The notes beneath the pieces were generated by a model. It was not told the DNA's origin and made no database searches. It worked only from the letters and a program-made list of their open reading frames with translations. From JBKEDC01 sp047971925 (lineage in GTDB: Bacteria > Bacteroidota > Bacteroidia > Bacteroidales > Prolixibacteraceae): DNA of 40,445 nucleotides. The translations under genes and the position numbers were made by a program. Where the stretch lies: assembly GCA_047971925.1 (NCBI GenBank), contig JBKEAC010000030.1, forward strand, positions 1 through 40,445, read 5' to 3'. Each line of letters starts with the position of its first letter. The stretch's first letter is position 1. Below, in pieces: positions 26,097 through 34,709 of the stretch.

Positions 26097-27752
26097 ATGA
26101 TGAGAACTATATTAAAATTTCAATTTATACTATCCTTGATTTTTTGTTTTGCGATAGTGGGCTGTCAGGAGGAAAAATATGAAGAAGAGTTGGACTTATT
26201 CCAACCTCGCTTTGTCCTCGAGGAGCCAGCAGTTGAGGGCAACAGTTTTGCCATTGTTTGGTATGAGGTGAATGATGCCGTGTCATATACGGTGGAGCTC
26301 TATTTAGATAACTATTACACCGAACACTATGCCACTTTTGAGCAAACAAGCACAAACTTCTATATCGACAATATTCCTTACGGAACACGATATTACGTGC
26401 GTGTGCGAAGCAATGCTCCAAAAGCAATTAATAATTCACATTGGGCATACACTAGTGCAACAACTGAAACCAGACCTGCCTATGACCATATTCTGAATGA
26501 TGTGCAGCGCATAGACATCGAAGATTATGCCGTAACAATTAAATGGGATGTGTCGGATGAGAATCCAGTGGATAGTATCAGCGTGTTGCCTATCGTGAAT
26601 ACCGCAGCGGCTCCAATTAATCGTTATCTGACCGATGCGGAGAAACAAAGTGGTGAGGCATATATTGACAATCTTTCGCAAAAAACATTGTATAGCGTGA
26701 CGCTTTTCGACACAGCAAAACCGGGCACTTATGACAAACCATATAATCAGGTTCGTTTCACAACCACGGGTCCTGCTGCAGGTTCGGTCATGGTGAATCA
26801 AGGCGATGATTTGAGTGCAATATTGAATGCTGCAAATATAAATCCCGATGTGCCTGAAGGGGTGGAATATATCCTTGAAAATGGCGCAACATTCTCTTTA
26901 GCGCCATTTGCAATCACGAAAGGATTCTTGCTCACATCGCCTTCAGGAGGAGAGCGAGCAGACGTGACAATGATTGCTGGAACTAGTGGTAGTTGGTGGA
27001 ATTTTGCAGCCAATGCTTATGTGGAAAAAATGGAGTTTAGTAACATTAACTTCAGCCATGAGGAGGGCAATACATCAGGTTATTTCATGAATGCTGAAAA
27101 TAGCTATGAAGCCGAGCAAATTGTGTTCTTTAATTGTGATTTCTCAGGATTTGGGCGTGGATTCTGGCGACATAAGAATAATAATTACAAACGAATCGGA
27201 AGTTTTGAAATGGATTATTGTGTGATTAAAAATTGTGGCGCTTTCAATGCATCAGGAGGTTATGGAACATTTAACATGGGTTCAGATACTGATGATATGG
27301 CTTACGATAATATTGAAAGTGCGTCATTTACCAACATGACTTTCATGAATGCCGTGAATGGCTCAATGGGTAACTTGTTCTATGCTCCGAAGACAACCTA
27401 TCCAGTTAATCTGACATATAAGAACGTAACAATTTACAATTATTTCGACAGCTCCGCTTCGCTTGTTCAATTCAGCTGGGCAACTGGATCAACTCTCACT
27501 TTTGAAAATGTGTTGTTTGCTTCTCGAGGAGGTGCATTCTTTGTGGAACCATCAGGGTTGACTAAAAACTTCAGCAATAACTATGTAACCACAGAGGCAA
27601 GCTCTGCGGGATATAGCTTAGTGAATGCAGTGAACCTGGAGGTGAGTGCTACCGATTTGTTTGCAGACCCTGCCAATGGCAATTTGACCATTAAGATGCT
27701 AACTTCGCCGATTGTGGCAAATGAAGTGGGTGATCCTCGATGGTTACCTTAA
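26097..27752 (+). CDS. Surface lipoprotein with fibronectin-III-like and beta-helix (DUF4957/DUF5123-like) domains
   Basis: About 551 aa. Lipobox AIVGC followed by the acidic patch QEEKYEEELD predicts surface display. Two fibronectin-III-like modules follow (about 30-125, with YTVELYLDNYYTE and GTRYYVRVRSNAP; about 130-225). From about 229 (VMVNQGDDLSAIL) a right-handed beta-helix runs to the end with turns such as MEFSNINF, IVFFNCDFSGF and LTYKNVTIYNY, closing EVGDPRWLP. Domain order and position directly after susD suggest a SusE/F-like role in binding pectin at the surface. No catalytic motif is visible. ATG 26097 was chosen; an in-frame ATG at 26070 overlaps susD and would add residues before the signal peptide. 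A terminator follows the stop after 13 bp. Confidence 0.85.
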   Translation: MMRTILKFQFILSLIFCFAIVGCQEEKYEEELDLFQPRFVLEEPAVEGNSFAIVWYEVNDAVSYTVELYLDNYYTEHYATFEQTSTNFYIDNIPYGTRYYVRVRSNAPKAINNSHWAYTSATTETRPAYDHILNDVQRIDIEDYAVTIKWDVSDENPVDSISVLPIVNTAAAPINRYLTDAEKQSGEAYIDNLSQKTLYSVTLFDTAKPGTYDKPYNQVRFTTTGPAAGSVMVNQGDDLSAILNAANINPDVPEGVEYILENGATFSLAPFAITKGFLLTSPSGGERADVTMIAGTSGSWWNFAANAYVEKMEFSNINFSHEEGNTSGYFMNAENSYEAEQIVFFNCDFSGFGRGFWRHKNNNYKRIGSFEMDYCVIKNCGAFNASGGYGTFNMGSDTDDMAYDNIESASFTNMTFMNAVNGSMGNLFYAPKTTYPVNLTYKNVTIYNYFDSSASLVQFSWATGSTLTFENVLFASRGGAFFVEPSGLTKNFSNNYVTTEASSAGYSLVNAVNLEVSATDLFADPANGNLTIKMLTSPIVANEVGDPRWLP

Positions 27753-27765
27753 CTTAAGATGATTA

Positions 27766-27802
27766 GGCTATGAGAAAACATGTTTTCTCATAGCCTTTTT
27801 TT
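27766..27802 (+). terminator. Intrinsic terminator or attenuator inside the pectin operon
   Basis: A 30-nt perfect palindrome (arms ggctatgagaaaaca 27766-27780 and tgttttctcatagcc 27781-27795) is followed by seven T residues (27796-27802). It ends only 25 nt before ATG 27828, leaving no room for a separate promoter after it, so the esterase gene seems to depend on read-through or on a promoter overlapping the hairpin. Confidence 0.85.
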
Positions 27803-27827
27803 GTAATTTAACTAAAATATAGAGCAC

Positions 27828-30800
27828 ATGAAAATTAAGATTTATTTGGCACTTTTACTGTTCGTTGGTATAAGTGGGTTATCATTCGGACAGACCATGG
27901 TGACCCCTGAAACCTTTGCTGCAGTGTATGGTGCCGCAACTGATGGAGAAATTCTTTACTTAGGTAGCGGAACGTATTCCGAAAAAGTGGCGCTGCCAGC
28001 TTATGGTGTTGCAGTCACACTAATGCCACAAGAAGGCGAAGAGCCCATTGTCGCAATGCAATTTGCCACACCCACAGGCGATAATGGTGGTACATTAATT
28101 TTCGATGGAATAGCCATCGACGCAAAGAAGGGGAGAGATCATTTCATTTATCGTCCCCGTGCAATGCAAGGACTGATATTTAAAAACTGTTCTTTCCGAG
28201 GATATACAAGATGCTTCTTATATGATAATTATAAGGATAAAGTAATTGAGCGTTTAGAATTTGACAACTGCGTGCTGGATGGATCGGATGCCACGAGCTA
28301 CGGTTTCATGTATACTAAAGGGCTGATTAAACACTTCTCCGTGAAAAATTCCACCCTATTTAACTACAAAAGTGAGGGGCTGATGATGGTGACGGGAGAC
28401 ACCAATGATGCCGAGTTGGAGGTGAGTTTTGAATTTAGCAACAATACGGTTTACAACTTCACGGGGGGTGAATTTAAGTTTATCGAAAGCAAGGCGACAA
28501 CTAATGATGCTTCAAACTATACTTATCGAGATAATATTTTTTATTACACTCCAGCAATCACGAATCAGCTTCTTGCCATTAAAACAGGAACAGCAACAGG
28601 AACACACAACCTGATTGAAGGATGGTCAGCCGATGTGCCTTGGGATTCAAGTAATGACAAGTCTTTTTCCTCACTTGGACTCAGTGAAAGCCCATTCTTA
28701 GATGCAGCCAATGGTGATTTCTCATTTACTTCAAGCTCACCTTTAGCTAAGGCGTCATCAACGGGAGGTGTGATTGGCGACCCAGAGTGGTTGACTGAGG
28801 TGGTGCCCGAAGAAGTGGAAGTGGTGCTAGGGGTAAAAGAAGAAGGCCAAGGAACGATCGATAAGTCAACAGGGAATTACGTCTTGGGCTCAACCCAAAC
28901 AGTGACAGCCACAGCTAGCGAAGGCTATGATTTTGTAAATTGGGTGGATGCAGCAGGAACGGAACTAACAACCGATAATCCATATGCTTTCATCGTTGCA
29001 GAGGGGGTAACTATCTATGCCGTTTTTAAAGAAGCAGAACCAGAACTGAAACTGATGATGACTCGCTATGAAGGCGAAAGTTTTTCAGAATCGCAAGGAG
29101 CAAGAGCCGAAGCAAACGCTAGCCTTTCGGGAGGGGGGAATGTGGGTTATATCACCAATGGAACATGGATTAAATTTTCAAACTTTACATTCACAGAGCA
29201 TGATCTGCGCATTGATTTTGTTGCTTCGGGAACAAGTGGAGGGCAAGTGGAATATCGACTAGATGCAGTAGATGGCACCCTTATTGCCACAGCAGCAGTG
29301 GCACCCACCGCTGGCTGGACTGATTTCAAAGTTAACTCGGCTGCCATCAGTAATGTGACAGGCACTCATGATTTATATTTGTTGTTTTCAGGAGGAAGTG
29401 GCTACCTATTTAACTTGGATTATTTCGAGATTGGCACCTATAATCCTGATGCAGAATTTTACACGCTAACCACCAATGCCACTCCATCAGAAGCTGGTTT
29501 GGTGAAACAAAGTGCACTTGGGACAGAGTTTTCAAGTGGAACGGAAGTAACATTGACAGCAGAGGATAATTTTGGTTATGATTTTGTGCAATGGGTGGAT
29601 GAAAATGGCACAAGCATTTCAACCAATAAATCACTCACGTTGGTGATGGATTCTAACATCACTCGAATTGCAGAATTTAAGGCTGTCAGCACATTTAAAC
29701 TGACATTGAATTTGGATGGAGCCAATGGCATGGGAACAGTCACCATTTCCCCTGCGGGAAAAGATGGCTTGTATGAAGAGTATGAAGCCAACACAAGCAT
29801 TACAGTTACCGCTGTGGAAAATGAGGTGATTAAATTCTCGAATTGGGATGATGGATCAACATCGTTGATGAAGTCTTTTGGCATAACAAGCAACACAAAC
29901 CTAACGGCAAACTTCTCGAGTGTTTCGTATATTGCAGGGTGGACGTTCCCAGAAGATGGTTATCTTTCAGTGCTTTCCGCAAACCTGTATTCCAACAATG
30001 AGAATCGCCCAGAATTATTCTCCTATTATGTATCGGATGACCGATTGGGGGACAACATGCGCATTCAAGAGCGAAGCGGAAAACGAGGTATTTCTTGCCA
30101 GTGGGGAACAAATGATTTCACCTACTTTAAAACAAGTATGTCAACTGTGGGGTATGAAAACATTCAAATCAAATCGGCATTCTTAGGACGATATTCAGGA
30201 GCAGATGAATGGTATTTGCAATACTCCTTAGATAATGAAAACTTCACCACACTGCAAACGGTTACCATCAATACAAGTTCCTATACCAATCTTAATGCCA
30301 TTCTTCCTGCAGAGGCACAAGGTAAAAGCAAGGTATATATCCGTTGGTATCCGAATGTGAACGGAACAATCCACGACCCTGGTCAATATGTAGCAACCAT
30401 CATGGCCGATGTTTATTTCACCGCCGATGAAGCCTTTGAGGCTGACGAAACAGCACCGGTGCTTTTATCAACGGTGCCAACTGAAGGAGCAAACACCGCT
30501 TCGGCAAGTGGGAGCATCATTTTGAATTTCGATGAAAAAGTGCAAGCCGGAAGTGGAAATGCCACAATAAATAGTGTGACATTAACTCCAGAGTTTGGCG
30601 GAAAAACGGTGAAGTTTAAATATTACGGTTTGGATTACAACACGACCTACACCTTCGCCCTGCCTAAAGGTGCAATCGCCGATTTGTCGGGAAATGAAGC
30701 CGAAGCTGTGTCGATAAACTTCACTACAATTGACAAGCCTATTCCAACCAAAAGAGGATTTGATTTTATTGTGGATGCAGATGCAACCGATGAACAAGTG

Positions 30801-33440
30801 GCAACAGGAACATATGGGCGAACTATTAAATCGGCTTTCGATGCAGCTCCATCGAATCAAGCGAGTAGATTCTTGGTTTATATCGCAAATGGTACTTACA
30901 ACATGGGTTCTGAAGCATGGACCAGCGGAGATAAAACCGTGATGATTTTAGAGGAAGGCAAAAATAATGTTTCCCTGATTGCTCAATCAAAAGATAGTGT
31001 GATTTTGCAGGGAAATCCAGAGTGGGGAATTAAGAATGCTGTGCTTCGCATTAATGCAAATGACACCTACATGGAAAATGTGACGATTCAGCACCTAGAT
31101 GGGATGACTACAAATGGACAGCGACCAGCTTTGAGTTCGAATGGCGACCGAAATGTTTATAATGGTATTAAGCTGATGAGCAAGCAAGATACGCAAGTGA
31201 CAGGAGGTAAGCGAAGTTTCTACTACCAATCAGAAATACAAGGTGATGTAGATTATATTTGTGGTGGGGGAACTCATTGGTATGAGCAATGTGATTTGGT
31301 TTTTGTGGGTGGTGGCTATTTAGTTGCTCCAAGCACAGCAGCCGATGTAGATTATGGCTATGTGTTTAACAAAAGCACAATTAAAGGAGTGTCGGGATAT
31401 TATCTTGGGCGACCATGGCAGAATGCTCCACGAGCAGTATTTTTAAATACCACTATGGAGGCGGAACCTCACACGGTTGGATGGGCTAGCATGGGAGTAT
31501 TGCCTGCAATCTTTGCCGAATATAACAGTGTGAATGCAAGCGGTGCAGCGGTAAATACTGCCAATCGCACAAATGTATTTACAGTGAATGACGCTAGTGT
31601 GACAGGTAATTACAATCCAGTTCTAACAGCCGAAGAAGCATCATCATATACCATTGAGAATGCACTCGCTGGTGATGATATTTGGAATCCGTTGTTGATT
31701 ATCGATCAGCTAGACGCACCAGAAAATGTGCAAGTTTCGGCAACTTCGCCATTGCCTATTGATAACAGTGCAGCAAGCATCACATGGAAAGAAAACCCTT
31801 ATGCAATTTGCTATTTGATTACTCGAAATGGAAAGCTGTTGAGCATTACGCAAGAGGCAACTATCGCTCAAGAAATAGGGTTAGCAGAGGCACACTATGA
31901 CTATACCATTCAATCGGTGAATGAGTATGGTGGCTTGAGTGAAAAAGTGGATGTTCGCATCACGGTAGGAGATCCCGTTGATGTGCCAGCAATCACCTAC
32001 ATCAACTCCGTTACAGGTGCTCAGATTTTCGGACTTGCACCTTCGGAATATACGCAAGGACAAGTGACAACACTGCCAACAAGTGTGACGTTTAATGGTT
32101 ACACCTTTTATGGCTGGTCGGAATCGGCAAATGAACCAAACAATATTACAGAGATTGATGCTTCTGCAAGAGGTGCAAAAACTTATTATGCATTCTTTGG
32201 AGAAAATGGAAATAACGAACCTAATCCTGCAAAAGTTTACACCATTAGTTATGTGAATGCCATCACGGGTGAGCTCATTGTAGAAGAGGCTTGGCTAAAA
32301 GAATATGAAGAGCGGACTAGTTTCACTTTGCCTACTTCTACCATCTATGAGGGTTACACGTTTTATGGCTGGTCGCTTTCGTCATCAACACCTGACAAGC
32401 TGACGATAATTCCCACAACAGTCTCAGGTAATTTGGTATTCTATGCTTTCTTTGGTGAAAATGGAAATAATAAAGCAGATGGCACAGCATCCACTAAAAA
32501 TGCGATTACTTATCGAAATGCCATCACTGGAAATATAATTGAAGGGATGAGCTTGACCGAATACACAGAAGGTGAATTGGTGATGCTTCCAGCCACAGCT
32601 CCCATCTATGATGGTTACACGTTTTATGGTTGGTCGCTTTCGGCTGACATGCCCAATAAACTAAACTATCTTTCTTCTTCAACCACAGGAGATGTAGTGC
32701 TGTATGCCTATTGGGGTGAAAATGGAAACAATCGTCCCGATGTGGAGTTTGTGGTATCGAAAATCACCTATATTAATTCGATCACAGGAGAAACGATTAA
32801 AGGGTTGAATCCAAGCTCATACAACGAAGGGTATGTGATGAATTTACCTGAAAATGTGAATTATGCAGGTTACACGTTTTATGGTTGGTCGGCTTCGGCA
32901 GCAATGCCTGGAACTCAAACATTCATTCCCGTTACAGCAACAGGAGAACAGAAATTCTACGCTTTCTTTGGCGAAAGTGGAAATAATGTTCCCGATGAAG
33001 TGTTGAGCTATTTCATCACCTTTGCAAACTTGCCAGATGGATATGCGCTCGATAGCAGCGTTGAGGTGTCGGTGGGTGAAAGCTATGTGCTTCCTGAAGG
33101 GAAAGCTGCAGGATATCGCTTCCTTGGATGGTATCTTTCAGTGGACTATGATCAAGAAGTGAAGATGTTTGATGGAAAACAAGAGGGTGATGTGACAGTT
33201 TATGGGCGCTGGAAAAAATTAGCAAACTTTGCGATTTACCCCACCGTATCAAGCACTCGCATTAATATTGAAAGTGATCAGGCGATTGGTGTCATTCATC
33301 TATTTAATAGCAAAGGGGTACTAGTCAAATTATTGAATATAGATGCGACTGCATCAGTGATGGATATTTCATCGCTTCCTGCGGGAATATATTTTGTGAA
33401 GAATACTGACGGAACAACCGTTAAAATCATGAAACAATAA
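27828..33440 (+). CDS. Giant T9SS-secreted pectin methylesterase (CE8) with CBM6, beta-helix and InlB-type repeats
   Basis: This 1,870-aa mosaic has: signal peptide (1-22, LSFGQ); beta-helix like the neighbouring DUF5123-type proteins (about 25-322, ending GDPEWL); bacterial repeat domain (about 331-405, GYDFVNWV); CBM6-like module (about 410-541); two more repeat domains (about 543-700); a jelly-roll-like region (about 700-870); a Big_5-type domain (about 875-968, SIILNFDEKV); CE8 esterase (about 975-1258); fibronectin-III-like region (about 1290-1380); five InlB/Flg_new-type repeats (about 1388-1798); and a type A T9SS sorting domain (about 1800-1870, LPAGIYFVKN). CE8 residues are intact: Gln1120-Asp1121 in QDT, Asp1142 in GDVDYICG, Arg1195 in LGRPW. 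The two aspartates are 21 residues apart, as in characterised enzymes. It removes methyl esters from homogalacturonan, preparing it for the lyase at 18528. There is no lipobox; export is by T9SS. Confidence 0.93.
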   Translation: MKIKIYLALLLFVGISGLSFGQTMVTPETFAAVYGAATDGEILYLGSGTYSEKVALPAYGVAVTLMPQEGEEPIVAMQFATPTGDNGGTLIFDGIAIDAKKGRDHFIYRPRAMQGLIFKNCSFRGYTRCFLYDNYKDKVIERLEFDNCVLDGSDATSYGFMYTKGLIKHFSVKNSTLFNYKSEGLMMVTGDTNDAELEVSFEFSNNTVYNFTGGEFKFIESKATTNDASNYTYRDNIFYYTPAITNQLLAIKTGTATGTHNLIEGWSADVPWDSSNDKSFSSLGLSESPFLDAANGDFSFTSSSPLAKASSTGGVIGDPEWLTEVVPEEVEVVLGVKEEGQGTIDKSTGNYVLGSTQTVTATASEGYDFVNWVDAAGTELTTDNPYAFIVAEGVTIYAVFKEAEPELKLMMTRYEGESFSESQGARAEANASLSGGGNVGYITNGTWIKFSNFTFTEHDLRIDFVASGTSGGQVEYRLDAVDGTLIATAAVAPTAGWTDFKVNSAAISNVTGTHDLYLLFSGGSGYLFNLDYFEIGTYNPDAEFYTLTTNATPSEAGLVKQSALGTEFSSGTEVTLTAEDNFGYDFVQWVDENGTSISTNKSLTLVMDSNITRIAEFKAVSTFKLTLNLDGANGMGTVTISPAGKDGLYEEYEANTSITVTAVENEVIKFSNWDDGSTSLMKSFGITSNTNLTANFSSVSYIAGWTFPEDGYLSVLSANLYSNNENRPELFSYYVSDDRLGDNMRIQERSGKRGISCQWGTNDFTYFKTSMSTVGYENIQIKSAFLGRYSGADEWYLQYSLDNENFTTLQTVTINTSSYTNLNAILPAEAQGKSKVYIRWYPNVNGTIHDPGQYVATIMADVYFTADEAFEADETAPVLLSTVPTEGANTASASGSIILNFDEKVQAGSGNATINSVTLTPEFGGKTVKFKYYGLDYNTTYTFALPKGAIADLSGNEAEAVSINFTTIDKPIPTKRGFDFIVDADATDEQVATGTYGRTIKSAFDAAPSNQASRFLVYIANGTYNMGSEAWTSGDKTVMILEEGKNNVSLIAQSKDSVILQGNPEWGIKNAVLRINANDTYMENVTIQHLDGMTTNGQRPALSSNGDRNVYNGIKLMSKQDTQVTGGKRSFYYQSEIQGDVDYICGGGTHWYEQCDLVFVGGGYLVAPSTAADVDYGYVFNKSTIKGVSGYYLGRPWQNAPRAVFLNTTMEAEPHTVGWASMGVLPAIFAEYNSVNASGAAVNTANRTNVFTVNDASVTGNYNPVLTAEEASSYTIENALAGDDIWNPLLIIDQLDAPENVQVSATSPLPIDNSAASITWKENPYAICYLITRNGKLLSITQEATIAQEIGLAEAHYDYTIQSVNEYGGLSEKVDVRITVGDPVDVPAITYINSVTGAQIFGLAPSEYTQGQVTTLPTSVTFNGYTFYGWSESANEPNNITEIDASARGAKTYYAFFGENGNNEPNPAKVYTISYVNAITGELIVEEAWLKEYEERTSFTLPTSTIYEGYTFYGWSLSSSTPDKLTIIPTTVSGNLVFYAFFGENGNNKADGTASTKNAITYRNAITGNIIEGMSLTEYTEGELVMLPATAPIYDGYTFYGWSLSADMPNKLNYLSSSTTGDVVLYAYWGENGNNRPDVEFVVSKITYINSITGETIKGLNPSSYNEGYVMNLPENVNYAGYTFYGWSASAAMPGTQTFIPVTATGEQKFYAFFGESGNNVPDEVLSYFITFANLPDGYALDSSVEVSVGESYVLPEGKAAGYRFLGWYLSVDYDQEVKMFDGKQEGDVTVYGRWKKLANFAIYPTVSSTRINIESDQAIGVIHLFNSKGVLVKLLNIDATASVMDISSLPAGIYFVKNTDGTTVKIMKQ
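31981..33000 (+). repeat. Four near-identical repeats of about 255 bp within the esterase gene
   Basis: The phrase encoding GYTFYGWS starts near 32097, 32352, 32613 and 32869, so units are about 254-261 bp apart. Each unit runs ITY-N-TG, a variable part, GYTFYGWS, then a spacer ending F(F/W)GE(N/S)GNN. Several stretches are almost identical at the nucleotide level, which points to recent duplication. A fifth, more diverged unit (GYRFLGWY) follows. Confidence 0.8.
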
Positions 33441-33449
33441 TTGGATAAA

Positions 33450-33489
33450 AGATGTCGGATAGCAGGTGAAAATCTGAAATCCGACATCT
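33450..33489. repeat. Inverted repeat between the esterase and the small lipoprotein gene
   Basis: Arms AGATGTCGGA (33450-33459) and TCCGACATCT (33480-33489) are perfect 10-bp complements around a 20-nt loop. The sequence after the stem (gaaatccttaaaaaagg) has no T-run, so termination is unlikely; an RNA-processing or stability hairpin is possible. Confidence 0.55.
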
Positions 33490-33512
33490 GAAATCCTTAA
33501 AAAAGGAAATAT

Positions 33513-34157
33513 ATGAAAGAATTATTTAAAATAGGAATTATTGTTGTCGCAGTTGGCATGATGGTTGTTTCGTGCAGCAAGGATTCAACGGAAGAGGTGA
33601 ACTTTGGTAATTTAACAATAGGAACTCAGCAGTATACTCTAGCTCATGCCTATATGGAAACTTATGGACAAGAAGGAGAAGGGTATAATATTGACCTTAC
33701 GTTGGTGTCATCCACTTCATTGAATCAGAATTCAACTAATGAGGCATCGATATATTTGGAAATATTTAGCAACCTCGAAAACATGATTTCAGAAGGAAGC
33801 TATACGGCAAATAACTACTCCAGCAGAGAGGTATTCACATATACAGATAGGAGCGAAGTGGTGTGTGCCGCAAAACTAAGTGCATTGGGTGATGGATTTG
33901 TCGCGAGGGAAGGAAGCGTCTGTTCTCCATTGGAAGGAACACTGAGAGTAACGTTGGTTGATTCGAAATATACATTTGATTTTCAAGGAACAACAACGGA
34001 ATTTCAGCTTGTTAATGGAGAGAAAAAATCTGATGGAAAAGAGGTTGTTATTAACTTTCACTATGAAGGCACAGCATTGGTGTCGAGTGGAAATGCATTC
34101 TTTTTAAGTAAAAATAGCAGTGCAAAAAAACTAATAGAGTATGCCAATGAATATTGA
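33513..34157 (+). CDS. Uncharacterised surface-type lipoprotein, 214 aa
   Basis: The family is not recognised. The type II signal peptide has lipobox VVSC (cysteine 21) followed by SKDSTEEVN, acidic enough to suggest surface display. The mature part reads like one beta-sandwich (FGNLTIGTQQYTLAHAYMETYG at the start, then alternating strands to FHYEGTALVSSG near the end), with no catalytic motif. The start ATG 33513 has a purine-rich aaaaagg about 8 nt upstream. It is the last gene before a terminator and is 72 bp from the esterase, so it is probably the final gene of the pectin operon. The role may be glycan binding (inference from context only). Confidence 0.78.
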   Translation: MKELFKIGIIVVAVGMMVVSCSKDSTEEVNFGNLTIGTQQYTLAHAYMETYGQEGEGYNIDLTLVSSTSLNQNSTNEASIYLEIFSNLENMISEGSYTANNYSSREVFTYTDRSEVVCAAKLSALGDGFVAREGSVCSPLEGTLRVTLVDSKYTFDFQGTTTEFQLVNGEKKSDGKEVVINFHYEGTALVSSGNAFFLSKNSSAKKLIEYANEY

Positions 34158-34639
34158 GTCAAAAGTAATTAAATTCAATTCAATTAATAAATACAACTTT
34201 GATTAGAAGGTTAAAAAGCCTATGTTTTCAGAGGAAAGAGGGTGTTCTAAGATGGGCATCCTCTTTTTTATGCTATTGCCTATTTAAATTTCTTTCAGCT
34301 AAGGCATGCTCATGTGTGCTGCTAGCTTTTAGTCGATAGCATGGCTCTTTCTTCTCCTGTAAAGCTACATGAAAGGAGCGAAAGGCTATGGGAGTATTTT
34401 ATTATAACTAGGAGTAATTTCGTTAAAAGAGTAGTTTTAGCAAGCAAAATTGCGCATTGCAATGTTCATTTGTCGTGTTGCGAGTGTGTGGTTTGTTTGT
34501 CTAGCATGTTAATGTACGGTAAAAATACTTTGAGAATAAGTGCCTTGTTAAGATGCCGCCTAAGGAACTGTTTTTTTGCAGTGATTTATTAGAGTGTAAT
34601 TTAAAATGGTTTAATTATTAATGTTTTGCAATAGAGGGT
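34158..34639. other. Spacer between the pectin operon and the second susCD operon
   Basis: Apart from the terminator near the start, nothing is recognised. An 83-codon plus-strand frame (34341-34592) lacks a signal peptide, ribosome-binding context and domain features; its cysteine-rich reading looks like chance. No tRNA or other structured RNA is evident. Confidence 0.5.
34235..34269 (+). terminator. Terminator of the pectin operon
   Basis: Arms aaagagggtg (34235-34244) and catcctcttt (34257-34266) pair over 10 positions with one G-T wobble and a 12-nt loop, and run into a six-T tract (34264-34269). It lies 77 bp after the last gene of the run. Confidence 0.8.
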
Positions 34640-34654
34640 GAAATGTAGAGTAGC

Positions 34655-34688
34655 GAAATGTACTACCTATTTTATTGAAATGTACTAC
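34655..34688 (+). promoter_or_regulatory. Direct-repeat operator candidate upstream of the second susCD operon
   Basis: GAAATGTACTAC occurs at 34655-34666 and 34677-34688, starting 22 bp apart, with a partial copy (GAAATGTA) at 34640. The proximal repeat starts 33 nt before TAATTTTG at 34710, the same distance as in the GH3 and pectin operons. The first repeat continues into CTATT, as do the other sites. The core differs from them, so a related but different regulator may bind. Confidence 0.6.
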
Positions 34689-34709
34689 TTCGTTTACATT
34701 CTCAAGATG

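Noticed and set aside
34341..34592. Plus-strand frame of 83 codons in the spacer
   Set aside because: It has no ribosome-binding context, signal peptide or domain, and lies between a terminator and an operator.
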